A stretch of 64,000 bases of DNA from assembly GCA_014871385.1 (NCBI GenBank), contig CM026431.1:4628604-4692603 (forward strand), in the 5' to 3' direction. The translations under genes were made by a program, and so were the position numbers. How positions within the stretch are numbered: the stretch's first letter is position 1; each line of letters begins with the position of its first letter. The notes beneath the pieces were generated by a model. That model searched no databases. It saw only the letters and a program-made list of their open reading frames with translations, and was not told the DNA's origin. The stretch is from Ceratodon purpureus. Its lineage: Eukaryota > Streptophyta > Bryopsida > Pseudoditrichales > Ditrichaceae. Shown here piece by piece: positions 1 to 11,761 of the stretch.

Positions 1-2400
1 CCTTTCAAAGCACAAATCACTCATACAAATTGTGAATTGAATTGTAAAATTTCATTTTGAGAATGCACAATGCGAAGGTGATTAGAATGATATAAAAAAA
101 TAAGTGAAAAGTTGAGTTCAGTAAGAGCTACAGAGAAGATTCTCTGGAAACCCAGCCCCTCGGGTCATGAAAAACGTTTAAGGATTAAAGATAATCTTCT
201 CTTTCTTATGATTATTTGAGTATTCCAGTAACCAAACCATTTCTGTCTTTGTACTCACTATCTTAGTACCCTCTGTACCTAGGGCCTGTTCTAAGGTCGA
301 GACACCCATAGCCGACCGGGTCCCCAAAACCGATCATTAGACTTCTCCAATTCCGACAAGTTTTCAGATTTAAAATCTTGGGAGATCTAGAAGAATCTTG
401 GGAGAAAGTATGAAGCATGATTGGTAGAAAAGGAATCATATGGGAATATTTTGGTGGTAGTAGAGTGATCAAGTTTTGGTGTCATGGTGATCGGTTTCAT
501 GTGAGCCTACTGGTTGGTTTCTAGTTTTTGAACACTTTTTGGTTCAAAAATTCACAGTTATTTGCACACTCGATAAAAAAATTTGAAAAAATTTCCAAAC
601 CTCAAGAACCCTATTTCTCTGCGGAGGAAAAATTACTTTGCAACAATCCAGCTCCATATTGCATGCATAATCTCTTAAATGATTGGTTTTAGGTGTCTTG
701 ACCATATGTGAGGCAAACTGTAAGCTCATCATGTGTTCCCTGCTCCTAACCATCCAAGTACTGAGCCCACTCCCCTCACTTCAGAATTTTTTCACTCGTT
801 CACAATACAATTTTCTGCCACATACAATTGCTTCATAAAATAGTCACATACAGGCTAATAAAATTTTAATACCTATCCAAATTTAGGTTCAGACGGTTCA
901 AAATCTATTAAAAATAACCTCAAATGACTTAAATCGGGGTTCTAATATATAAAGTGAGGACGCACTCTCCTCCATTTATAACTCTAGTATGTGAGGACTC
1001 TCCAGTTCTGTCGGAGCTCTCCGCAAATCAAAGTACTAGTCAAGTTTTGTTGACCTCCAAATTAAAAAACACCCAAGTAACCCCGATGTTGAGCACAAAT
1101 GGGCTCAAAAAATTCTCATTTAAATATAACCAAGTATCACTAAAAATTAATTTCTCCGATTTTTTTATTTTTTATTTTTCCCAATAACAACAATGAACTA
1201 CAAAGATGCTGCTTTGGAGGGGAGGGAAGGCGGGCCACGGGGTCCCTCAACTATCCAGCGAAGATGGCTTTAGAGGGGTGTGGCGCCCTAGATTTATGCG
1301 TTGGCGGGGTCCATTTGTGGCTGGGTGGGGAGCTTGAACGCCAACGACCGCTGGGATTTGAGGTTGGCGGGGCAAAAAGAGCTTGCGGTGCAGATGCTCT
1401 AAGTTACATTTCACAGTGTTCCTGCACGTAAGTTACTGATAGCCTCGTAGTGCTCTATCCATCAAGCAAATCGTCACAAGTTCCGTGTCGTTAGAAATTT
1501 AACCATTTTTTATTTTATAATTATTTATAAAGTGTCAGATTATCCTACTATGGCAACAAGACGTCTAGATTGCAACTTCTAACTAAGGGCCAGTTTATAC
1601 TTGAGGCTAGATCAAGGGCCACACCAAACATTTCAAATTTTAATAATAAGATTACTCGATTTTCCAAATCCGGCCTAATGACTTTACATAGGGCTGGACA
1701 AAAACTTAAATTTATCCTCTATAATATCCTACACGGCATTGCCTTAATACCAAAATATTTGATGCAATTGAAACAAGGTTTCCTTTTACCCAAACTTTCA
1801 TCTTGAGCCCAAACTTGAGGCCACATTGTAGGCCCACTTCCGGCCAGCCCCAGACCATGCATAAAGTGGGCCTAAAACCAATTAACAAACAACACCACTG
1901 CACGAACAAATCCAAACAAATGAACTACTCCCGGACGCAAACTACCAACCCTCGAACGCAACCGAACGACATCCGCACTTGAACGAACGAATATTAGCAG
2001 CAACGGAAGACATCCAAAGTTAAACGAACGACATCCGAACTTGAACGAATGAGAAGAGGCGCTCGTAGACAAGGCACCAGCCTCGGGACACAACATTCTC
2101 TTTCCAAGTAGAGGATACCGTAATCCCATTCTCCAGAGTCCACCGAATTCAAATTCCGAATCCCATCCCCCACATCATCACCGACATCAATTCACACATC
2201 AGCACAGTGACCACTTGTACACATCCTCAACAGCTTCCCCAATACTTGCTGTCAACTCAAGGGTTTCACTTTACTCTCACAATTGACTCCCACCATCATC
2301 ATGGCCCATCAACCAGTGCTTGCATTCTAACACCACTTTTGTACGAATTCAGAGCCACCAACGCATCCAATGTGTCACCTCAGGTGAATCCCAATCTCTT
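1..2400. other. Intergenic region upstream of transporter gene
   Basis: I see no convincing coding sequence here. A GC-rich, G-skewed island at about 1200-1401 stands out from AT-rich surroundings and ends in a GATGCTCTAAG-like string that resembles the ends of some plant MITEs, but I could not pair its two ends convincingly. A 27-28 bp sequence beginning CGAACGACATCCG occurs twice, near 1962 and 2022. The stretch from about 2150 to 2407 is C-rich and pyrimidine-rich and probably holds the promoter and first untranslated exon of the downstream gene. Confidence 0.5.
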
Positions 2401-2407
2401 CTCTTTG

Positions 2408-3431
2408 GTATGTTTGATGTGAGATTCGTGAAATTTGGACCAAATTGCCACTTTGGTTTAGTGTTGATTTTGTAGATTTGTTGCCAGTTTGAGGTTTAGT
2501 GCAGTTGGGATTGATTTTTTTCGTTTGGTTTGGGATGGGGTGGTTTTGTAGTTTTGTTGTGAGTTTGAGGTTTGTGTTGAGTTGGGTTCAGCGTTTCCAC
2601 TTTGGATTGGTCTGAGATTTTTGAGTTTTGGATTCAGGTGATTTGGGTTTTGGTTGATTGGGGTCCGGTTTTTGTGTTTGTGTTTTTGTTGCTGGTTTTA
2701 GGGTTTCCTGGTCGTTTTGGCGCAGGTGGGTTTTGCCTGGTTTGTTTGGTTTTGTGTGGAGCAGGAGGGATTTCATGTGATTGGGGTCGACTGGAGAGTA
2801 TGTTTGTTCTGAAGTGTTTGAGAAGCATTTGCAATTTTGAATCTCATTGCTTGTTGAGTGAGACTAACGAAGATCGTTATTGACATGCCTGCAATTTGAT
2901 TCTCTTTTTAGTGCTAGGTGCTTGTAGGGGAACCCTTCGTGGCTGTAAATGTACATTTTAGGGTTGAGATTCCAGTTATTGTTCAGTTTGTAGCCTTTCT
3001 GGACATCGTTTTGATGAGCATTTCAGCGGCCGGTTAATTCCAGTTACAAAGCTCAATGAGTTACTAGAACATGTGAGCCAAATGTTTGCGAGGGATTTCT
3101 CAGCTATTGCTATTGACATACACTTTGTAGTTTTGAGAAGCCATATTTAGTGTCTGAAGATCAATAAGATTCGTTATGATCCTACCATATATTGAGAGTT
3201 AAAGTCGAAATAGGAATTATGGATCTTCTTCGAGGATGCGTGCGCTAATGTTGTTACGAGAGCAATGTCTGTTGCCTGCATTCCGTTTTGAGAAGACTAA
3301 GTTTCAACAGTTTCTTGTAATCACAACTGGTTGTGAAACACGTATCAGTGATTAATTCGAGAGTTGGGAAACTTTGAGTAGTAGGGATGGAGACACTATG
3401 TAACCGGATTTAGGATGGCTCTGTTTTGCAG
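2408..3431 (+). other. Probable 5' UTR intron of the transporter gene
   Basis: A GTATGT donor at 2408 and a pyrimidine-rich TTTTGCAG acceptor ending at 3431 bracket T- and G-rich sequence without a useful reading frame. The acceptor lies 25 bases before the ATG at 3457. A leader intron of about 1 kb fits the compositional change, but without transcript data the donor could be elsewhere. Confidence 0.45.
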
Positions 3432-3456
3432 ACTGATTGGAAAGTAGCTGTCAACC

Positions 3457-5616
3457 ATGGGACTTGAAGGCGGGACGTCCAGGTACAAGGACATCGAAAG
3501 CGATAGAGTGGAAGAACCATTACTGGACAAATCAGAGTTTGTAGGAAGAGGCTACCAAATCCAGCCAGACTCCGTTTTATCAGTCCCTTCTTCTCAAGAT
3601 GGATCGACCGTATTTGGCTATAATGTGGGTGTCAGGCCATTCCAGGACCTCATTTTTACTATCATCTTTCTACTACTTGTGCTTGTAGTGGGAGCCTTTG
3701 GCATCTATGGAGTGATAAACTCAAACCCTGAATTTAACCGACAGTATGACCCTCAGTTTGATCCTAGTCAAGGTTGCGCTATTTCACAAAGTGTGCAATT
3801 GGAGCCTATGTCAGCTACTGGTGCGAGATGGGAGATTATGCACATCGTTACACCTCAGATATTGAGAAGAGTGATAAAAAACAGGACGTCTTCTGCATCC
3901 CAATGGTGGATGACTGGTACACTGTGGTTAACACTTGCCCTAAGCGGCCCACTGGCTTTGGGGGTCTTGTCCCTGCTTCGAACATATACGAAGGAACTTG
4001 TATATGCTACTTTACCTTTCATAGTACTGTTCCCGATAGCTCTGAATCTGACGTGGTTTATCGTCTGTCAGCTACACATAGAATGTCGCACGGAGTTTGA
4101 AACCTCAGGACAGTATGCTTTGTTTGGTATGATTTTTCTCGTGTGTGCACTCATGGCCTATCTTATTTACTCAAACTGGGACCGTATTGAGCTTACCATA
4201 CGGGTAGTCAAGACTTCTTCTGAGGCTTTATACCAAAACCTGGCACTTCTATTCGTCCTTCCAAGTTTATCACTTGGACTAGTTGCATTCTGTGTTCCAT
4301 TTGGCATCTTTATGAATTATGCATACGCAAATGGAAGGCTTGTGCCAAACCCGGAATCGATAGATCAGCAAGACAGGGGCACATACATGCCATGTGTTTG
4401 GGAACCTGCTCCGTGGGTGCCTTATTACATGTACCTCTCAGGGTTTACCATCCTGTGGTCTTCGATGATTATGGCCCAAATTCAGGTTCTCACAATTAGC
4501 GGTACAATTTCTCAGTGGTACTTTGCCCAAGCAGGTTCTTCAACTTTGAATGCTATGAAACGAGCGTTGAGGTACGTAAAATGATTCAGCTTTTCAATCA
4601 ATGTCCTTTCTGATTTTGGTAGCTCTGAAGTATTGTCATCGTCATCATATTCTAAGTGGTGGAGTATCGTTGAGGTAGTTAAGTAAAGTTATCACTGCTG
4701 CTGTTGCAAGAGGTTTAGATTTTTTTTGAGATTCTATGTAAAATAGTAAGCACTTTACTTCTGCGAAATTTGTTTTAGGTGGCTGTCAATCAGAGCTGCT
4801 CAACCTTACAATCTCTCGTTTGTGGTGTAGTGTCGCATTTGGGCCATCGTTTGGAACAGCCTGCCTATCTGGTCTTGTCGTAGCGATCTTGCGAGTGATT
4901 CGAGGCGCATTGAACAAGGCAGACAATGATCGAGCCCAAGGGGGTGCTTTTGCTGTCTTTGTGCGGGCTTGTCTGCAGTGGGTGCTTGAGGCTGTAGAAT
5001 TCTTCACGAGATTCACTTCAAACTTCGCAGCCATCACTGGAGAGAGCTTCTATACATCAGCTGTCATGACATACAATCTCTTGAAGAGGAACTTGCTATC
5101 AACAGTGCTCGTGGAAGTTATTTCAGATCGACTTCTGATCATGGTGACATTTGTCCTCTCTGTGGTATATGCATTGCTGGTGAGTTATTTTGTTCTTGTA
5201 ACTTGGCTAGTTAACCATATTATGCTTCCATTATATACTACATCAAACATATTTTATTGGAGGATTAGGCATCCTAACTTCAAGATACATCCGTGCATTC
5301 CAAATGAGGGTATTGCTTCCGTTATCTCATCAGTGTTTTGGTGTTTTGTTGGCAGGTGTATGTAGTCTTATCACTTTTGACAGACTTGGCAAGGGACGAG
5401 AAGCTGGTCGCATTCATTCTGAGTTGGCTGATTGTATTTTTTGTGCTTGTGCTGTTTGTACGAGTGCTGAGCAATGTTGTAGATACAGTGTACATTTGCT
5501 ACGCTATGGACAAAGATCAAGGAGTATCGTCCAAGCCTGAGGTTCATGACGTGCTTGTTCTGCTACCAGCCTCCCGAGACGAGAATCCTTCGCTCGCGGT
5601 GCGACGTGAAAATTGA
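3457..5616 (+). CDS. Choline transporter-like (CTL/PNS1-type) membrane protein
   Basis: Three exons, 3457-4571, 4831-5179 and 5356-5616, join in phase (2 then 0) to give 574 residues. The boundaries read GAG|GTACGT, TAG|TGTC, CTG|GTGAGT and GGCAG|GTG. The product has a hydrophilic N-tail, a first membrane span near residues 68-90, a long loop, and about nine further hydrophobic segments. The signature block AFGPSFGTACLSGL, followed by a stretch of basic and hydrophobic residues, is characteristic of the CTL/PNS1 (DUF580) family, and its first residues are only recovered by splicing exon 1 to 4831. Family members move choline or related solutes and sit in plasma or endomembranes; the substrate here is inferred. 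The length matches plant PNS1-like members better than the longer CTL1/CHER1 type. Its last codons and 3' UTR are copied near 53.7 kb. The ATG at 3457 follows the likely leader intron. Confidence 0.92.
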
Positions 5617-8440
5617 TCACGTTCTGAGAGCTGCTGCTCTAGTCAAGTGTTCGTACGAGGTAGTCTGTTTTGCAGTATAGATTTGGGATTTGTAACCATA
5701 TCACGAGGAATGTATAACAGGATCTGAATCGGCTTTTATCTTTGTTTGACAAAAGACCATCCCTGATTCTGAGAGGCTTACAGGCCTTTGTTTGATCACT
5801 GGCATACTTGTGTTGAATGGTTAGTTCTTGTCTTGGCCAGTTAAAACATTTTCATTCACAATGCTTTATAGTGAGAATGTTCTTTGGGAAGGAACCACTA
5901 CCAATTCAGAAGTGCTAATCGTGCTAAATCACAATTATCATTCTTCTCAATAGGTATACTATATGCAGCACCCTTTGTAATCCATTACAAAAGCAAGGAT
6001 TTTTTGAACAGCGCTCCACAATGGAATGTGCTTGATTGTCATCCATTGCAATTTTAAAAATTTAAGAGATGCTTACATCATTATATAACTAGAGCTAGTG
6101 AAATCTATTGGTATTTTGTTGTTCCTCTTCAATAAAGTATTCACATCATCCCATATTCTCAAAACATTTTAAAATCAAATAACAAGTTGGAGTAAAAAGT
6201 TCAAGGATTGGAAGAAGCTTGTATTGATTTCAATTTGTATTAACAACAATGCATTATGAAACCCAGAGTTTGGAATCAAGAAAGAATAGGCTTACAACTA
6301 TTGCAATAATATAACCCTAGAATTTATGCACAAATGATTTGGGCACCTTGTAATCAAGAACATTTAATCATGACTTTGAAATTTCAATAGGCTACCACCT
6401 AAAAAATTTAGCAAAACTAATCATCAAATTACGGTCCAAATTTTTTACTAAAAAAGAATGCCTCCTAAAATTTTTACCATACTTCTCTATCAAATAACGT
6501 TCCAAACATCCTACCAAAAAAGAATTAGCAACAAGTACATACAAAATTTCATCAACTGTCGGTCTAACTGTAGGCTCACATTCCCAACACCAATTCAAAA
6601 GTACCTTTGCCCAATCTTCAACATACTCTGGTACATCTGGGCGGAGGTGTTCATTGACCACTTTATCTGTCAATTTCTTACGATGGTGTTGTAAAGGATG
6701 GCCTTCAAATGGAAGCTTCCCTGTCAAGATCTCATAACAAACCATCCCATAACTATACACATCTGCTGCTCTTGAAAACACTTCCGGTCTTTGGCTTATT
6801 TTCCCATCTTCACATGCTTGTAGAATCTCCGGTGCCCTAAAGAAACCCGTTCCCACAACTCCAATAGAACATTCATAATCAGCTACATAGCAACTCCGTT
6901 TTGGCCAAGTACCTTGAAATTCTCTCACAAGCACATTTGACGCCTTCAAGTCTCTATGAACGATGTTGCGACTGTGAAGCCAATCCAGCCCAAGTGCAAC
7001 ATCATACATCATAAGTTCCCACTCCTCCTTCGGAAACGGCCCACCATTTAAACCGCTCCTCAATTCCATACTATGCTCAATCAAATTGCGGAGATCCATG
7101 TGTTCTTTTTGCATCAAGAATGCAAACCGCCCATCCTCCAACAACACCCCACATTGGACACTACAACAATACAGTGGAAAAATCTCAGGTGTAGCAGAAT
7201 TATAATTGTTCAGAACCTCCATACTATGCTGAAGCAATCCTTCCGGCAATTTGGATTTCAAGTGTTTCAAGAAAGTCCCCTTCCTGAAAACCTTGAGCAC
7301 CCACTCAAGCCCTTTAGAATCATCCTTTGGATTATTCCATGTGATTTGCACATCATAGATCTCAGCTTGGCCACCCTCCGCAAACTTCTTCCCCATCACC
7401 AACTCACCTACCCTTACAAACCTTCCATTGTCAAATTCGTACCCAAATGTGTGGAAGAATCCACCCCAGATGGGATGCATCTGCAAAGCTCTGAACTCTT
7501 GCACATTGCTCACTTCGGCCACTTCCCCGTCTTCGTCGCTGGAGTAATCCGTGAGCAGGCTCCAGTGCGACTTCGACTTCTCGATCTGCTCTTCGACGCT
7601 CATACTTGGGCCGCTCTTCTCCGAGTCTGCGATGCTCTTACCCTCTGCAGATACAAAGGACGATGCCATTGTGGCATGATTTACTTGGCTTGCAGATGCT
7701 GTCACATACTCCGACTCGTCTGATGCACCCATCGCACATGAAGAACCGTCTGACAGTTTCAATCTTTTCAGCTGACGGGAGCATCCACTTGTGCCTGCCA
7801 TCGGTGCTCTGTGCGCTTGTGTTCCGACTCAGTCGCTTAGTCAGTTGACTCAGTTCCTCTGCAAAGCAAGGATGAGGTGCAAGGGTGAGTCGATGGCTTG
7901 CTCCTAGCATTCGATACAAACTAAGTGAGGAAATCTGCCAGTAAGTATGTGACCAGGGACACACCTATATGCCTTATGTAAGACTACCACTTGCACATGG
8001 AAAACAGCTTCACAACTTAGGTAGTTGCACAACCGACAATCAGAGGCGTTCGAAACACTCAACGTTGAAGGGTGAGAGAAGAGAAGCTGAGACGCAGAGA
8101 AGACCAAGAGCATGTTTGACGAGATAACAACACGAAGAAGAAGCGCCGGACCTTACCCTTCAACAAAGACCGAGCGATGCCGAGAGCTTGATAGTGTCAA
8201 CGGCAACGGCGGTGATAGTCCGACACAGCTTGCAAGTGCAGACTCCAATACTGAGCGATGTAAAGCGATGCTGAGAGCTTGAAAGTGTCAACTGAAATAC
8301 TGGAGGTACTCCGTCACACCTCCGACATACCTCGCCAATGCAGACTCTAGAAGCGTAGTGCGGACTGCAAACCCAAGTGGAGCAGGTACATGTCTGAGTG
8401 TTGGATTTTGGGGAAGATGAACAGTGAAAGGTGTACAGTG
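5585..8440. repeat. Segmental duplication, copy A
   Basis: Two blocks here have diverged counterparts in the same orientation about 48 kb away. Block 1 (about 5585-5800, the last transporter codons and 3' UTR) matches about 53690-53940, sharing strings such as CTTGTAACCAT and similar spacing. Block 2 (about 7881-8440, upstream of kinase A) matches about 56843-57335, sharing GCTTGCTCCTAGCATTCG, AGCGCCGGACCTTACCC and GACACAGCTTGCAAGTGCAG. Kinase A lies between the blocks. The intervening 5800-6390 stretch is AT-rich with no further gene. Confidence 0.85.
6392..7801 (-). CDS. Atypical protein kinase A
   Basis: A single uninterrupted 469-residue frame starts at ATG 7801. The first 130 residues are Ser-rich with an acidic patch (YSSDEDGE near residue 86). 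A degenerate glycine loop, EGGQAEIY, occupies 142-149; the likely ATP-binding lysine is K170 (WVLK). The catalytic loop is intact as VHRDLKASN (281-289). The usual DFG is DYE (308-310), so the metal-binding Asp is kept and Gly is lost. GTGFFRAPE (318-325) is the activation-segment end, and an ADVYSYGM block follows. The overall look is of the tyrosine-kinase-like group of plant Ser/Thr kinases. The DYE change makes activity uncertain; it could be a weak kinase or a signalling scaffold. A paralogue (kinase B, 54589-55869) and two broken relatives share the window. The gene is intronless in its coding part. Confidence 0.88.
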   Translation of the reverse strand: MAGTSGCSRQLKRLKLSDGSSCAMGASDESEYVTASASQVNHATMASSFVSAEGKSIADSEKSGPSMSVEEQIEKSKSHWSLLTDYSSDEDGEVAEVSNVQEFRALQMHPIWGGFFHTFGYEFDNGRFVRVGELVMGKKFAEGGQAEIYDVQITWNNPKDDSKGLEWVLKVFRKGTFLKHLKSKLPEGLLQHSMEVLNNYNSATPEIFPLYCCSVQCGVLLEDGRFAFLMQKEHMDLRNLIEHSMELRSGLNGGPFPKEEWELMMYDVALGLDWLHSRNIVHRDLKASNVLVREFQGTWPKRSCYVADYECSIGVVGTGFFRAPEILQACEDGKISQRPEVFSRAADVYSYGMVCYEILTGKLPFEGHPLQHHRKKLTDKVVNEHLRPDVPEYVEDWAKVLLNWCWECEPTVRPTVDEILYVLVANSFLVGCLERYLIEKYGKNFRRHSFLVKNLDRNLMISFAKFFRW

Positions 8441-9642
8441 AAGTCTTCATAGTCCATGCCGTGCCAGAGAAGGGGAACTGACATGGAGTAATGGAGTTGG
8501 TGAGGATGGCACAGCCACGGATGATGCAGTGAATGGGCGAGTTCTCGAGGCAGGTCAGAGAAAGTTCCGCATGTGGACTCAACAAAGAATTCATCACGCA
8601 TGTCATTAATTAGTATTTGGAAGTAGTCGATGGACATGGAAATCGAAATGGAATTACGTCTGTAACATCTGCTTTCAGGGGTTTAAAGTTCTTTGTTCTT
8701 TTGGTTCCTGAGTGATGGGTGTGCTCTAGGTTTCAGTGTAACATCTTGCTTGCAGGAATGATTATTGTGTTCACCGTGTTATTTTTATGCTGGCCTCTAT
8801 CATGGGATGTGAAAATTTTTAGTCATGTAGATGGCGACTCGTGAAATACATATCTAGCGTACTGAAACATGACATTAATTGTGATTTCTGGTTTTAAACC
8901 AAGTGAGATGTACATTGTTACAAAGCTGGATAGAGATCAGGCAGAACTTGAGCAAGCCTCCTGGTAGAAGGTGCAGCATGATTTTGCAAGTGTCAAATAG
9001 CAATATACATACACTGACAAGCAAGACAGGATGGCTCGTGAAAGGAATATACGGTGCAAGGGCAAATGCTTCTGAACGCAAACCCGCAACTCAATTTGCA
9101 CTGCAAATGCTTTCACCTTTCAACAAAGAAACAGATTCTTTTAGCGTTCGTAAGAACCGATTACACACACGAGCAACGTATACAAGATCATCCTTGTATC
9201 AAGTCATCTCACTTAAATAGATTCTCTCCTAGGGATGTGTCAAAGACACCTGCTCTATCAATTTAACAAGATATGGGGTTTGAATCATTCTGTCTCATGC
9301 ACATACTGGCAAGCAAGACAGAATGGCTCAACCCTCAATCTTCAAAACTAGCTACCCAGCATCATTTCGACTTATGACTGAGCGTCTCCAAAACCTCGAC
9401 ATCAATTGGAGTCGGTAGGAGGAGAAACTCAGTCCTGTCAATCCACGGGATCATTCCAAAACCTATGCCTACCAGGAAAATAAAAATGATTACAAATGAT
9501 CAACAGAATTGGATTGAATGGAGATCATCTCAAACCTAACAATGGCATTGAAAAAAATATAGCTCTTGCAGGAAGACTTCAACCTCTGAATGTGTCTTGC
9601 TGTGAAGCTTACTTTGCAGATCGATTCTCTTGGCTTGAAAAG
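7802..9642. other. Region between kinase A and the Ser-rich gene
   Basis: About 7802-8640 is the upstream region of kinase A; most of it is duplicated at 56.8-57.3 kb. It contains short internal repeats such as GCGATGCCGAGAGCTTGA-like strings at about 8173 and 8263. No coding frame here looks real. From about 8900 to 9640 lies the presumed 3' UTR and downstream region of the minus-strand gene at 9643. A 30-odd bp sequence containing GGCAAGCAAGACAG occurs near 9010 and again near 9300 in direct orientation. Confidence 0.45.
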
Positions 9643-10194
9643 CTATCTTTCACGAGAAGCTTCTTCTGCAACACGGCCTAGAGAACGACGGCCAACGCCA
9701 GGAGAAGGAGAAATGTACTTGATGCCCCTGTTGCCTGCTGCAGGAGTCACGGGAGCCACCATGGAATTGTTGGGATACAGATCGCTGAGATGCATGTTGG
9801 AGTCCTCAGCAGACTGCATAATCTTCTTGTATGAGTCCATGATGCCGGTTAAGAAGTTCTTAATGCCGAACTTAGACTTCTTCTTCTGCGCTTGGGTATG
9901 GTTAGATTCGGCTGCTGCTTTCGATGAAGATGTTGTCGATGGATGAGGTTCAGTATCCAATTCCCCAAGTCCCTCTATGTCGAAGTGTTTCTTAGAAGAC
10001 CTCCTGCTCCAGGAGAAGCTCGACCTCCGAGCTATGGATGGCTTCGCAACTCGTTCGTATCCAAAATTTACGGACTTCACTTCTGTTTCGTGAAGCTCGC
10101 TTATGCTGTAGAGATCCTTCGTGGGATTGATCCTTCCGTAGCTCCCATCCATAGAGCTCGATCGCATGCCCCCAAACCCTTTTCCTTTCGCCAT
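9643..10194 (-). CDS. Uncharacterised Ser/Arg-rich protein, 183 residues
   Basis: The uninterrupted frame from ATG 10194 encodes a basic, low-complexity protein. The N-terminal third has a glycine- and serine-rich start (MAKGKGFGGMRSSS), then a run of serines and arginines (RRSSFSWSRRSSKKH, about residues 56-70) that could be a phosphorylation or nuclear-targeting region. The middle is Ser/Ala-rich with a KKKSK cluster followed by a possible short helix (FGIKNFLTGIMDSYKKIM). No membrane segment or signal peptide is visible. I do not recognise the family. Codon use and uninterrupted length support a real gene. A candidate acceptor (CTTGTAG) lies just before the ATG, so a leader intron is likely. 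Confidence 0.6.
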   Translation of the reverse strand: MAKGKGFGGMRSSSMDGSYGRINPTKDLYSISELHETEVKSVNFGYERVAKPSIARRSSFSWSRRSSKKHFDIEGLGELDTEPHPSTTSSSKAAAESNHTQAQKKKSKFGIKNFLTGIMDSYKKIMQSAEDSNMHLSDLYPNNSMVAPVTPAAGNRGIKYISPSPGVGRRSLGRVAEEASRER

Positions 10195-11761
10195 GTTGTG
10201 AAAACTACAAGCAGCGGAGATTAGGGTTCAGAGAACCTCTTTGGCTAACACGAATGCGACGACGCCATTCCCTGCTTCACCGCAGCACGGTATCGCTCAC
10301 CTGGAGCAGCATCCGAAATCCCCAATCACCATTCCATCTTACGAGCAACCTGCGCTCCCCAGAAAATAGACGACAACCACCCAGAGATCACCAACTCAGC
10401 AACTCAACATAATCAACTAATCCCTCCGCGCTATCTACACTCCCTTCAACGCCACCAACCTCTACCATCAAAGCTCAGAATGCAGACCTCCAGCACCCAC
10501 ATTCCTACAACCAAATCCGTCTACCAATACAACGAAGAATCTCAAAGCTCCAAAAATCCTCGAAACTTAGCAACCCATCCTCTAGCCTGCAATCACGCTA
10601 CATTCAACAACGCCCTAAACCTCACATCCAACTTCACACAAGAAAAAGAACCAGAAACACCCACATGCCTTCGACATAACCTTCATGCCTCCCCTCCAAA
10701 AACCTTAACATTCTTCCACAACCGAAAACGTAGAACAAACGACGCAACATTGTGCCTCAAGTGATCCATAACCACAACACAGTCGGATCAAAGCTTTAGC
10801 AAATGGAACTAAGATCAGAAGAGACATAAAATGGAGACTAGGAGATGGGATTCAAACCTCTGAAAACGTTCTGATGAGAGCACAACCTCCGAGAGCTGCA
10901 AATCTAGGCAGGTGCTCATGAGACACAGAACATTGAGAGCATGGTGAATGGTCTCTGGACCTGATCCAATGTACGCAGCGGCCCGGGAGAAAGCAGATTG
11001 TAACGTCAACAGCCCACTGACAGCAAGGAGAGCAATTGAAGTGCAAGAGACAAAGCGTTATGGCTTGCACACAGTGCGGCATCGGCGTCTTGTGGCTATT
11101 TCCTTTCACCATCTTCAGCTTGGCATTGCTGTAAATAAGTTTAAACCTCCTCAAATTCTGTGCGGTCAGGTTTGATGATAAGGCAGTGAGTGGAGTCCGC
11201 GTTTCGTCAATGCTGAGCTTGGTAAGTAGTGCGGGATCGTAATAACTGGCATTGAATGACAATAATGTCGCGGTTACAATGATTGGTGAGAGTTGGAGTC
11301 AAGAGTAGCCAGGATGCTGACTTGATTAATTGCAGCTTGACTGCTTTGGTTTGGAAATTATCATGGATGTGAGCGTTGTGTACACGTTGTGAGTTCATGG
11401 AGAGGTTTATGGCACATTCAAGGGAAGATTTACACGCCCTGTGGTAGTTCAACGCTAGCTGAACAAGCTGAGTTATTGGATTTCAAGGGAGTGTAGATTT
11501 CAGGGCAGTGCTAGGACACGTTTCAAAGTGGGCGCAACTTGTTTCCACTGCTCAAGGATGGAGAATGACAACAGTGGGTAAGTTACTCGACAGTGGTTTC
11601 ATCAATCGTGTATTGAGCACTTCTGTAAGCCTTCATTGGCTACTTGCCTCCTGTACAAAGTTTCAGTATACTATTATAATAGGGATCGTCATATCCACCG
11701 GGACGTTTTGTTTATGTAGAGATCACTGACTAGGGTCGAAGATTTGAGGCTTATCGATGAT
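10195..11761. other. Upstream region of Ser-rich gene and 3' region of PDI gene
   Basis: About 10195-10900 is C-rich on the plus strand and lies immediately upstream of the minus-strand gene ending at 10194, so it is the likely leader and promoter. About 11000-11761 follows the PDI-like stop codon and is the likely 3' UTR and spacer. Several open frames occur but none has a recognisable product or good start. Confidence 0.4.

Noticed and set aside
4786-5037. Minus-strand ORF in the transporter gene
   Set aside because: It is antisense to a confidently coded exon and has no features of its own.
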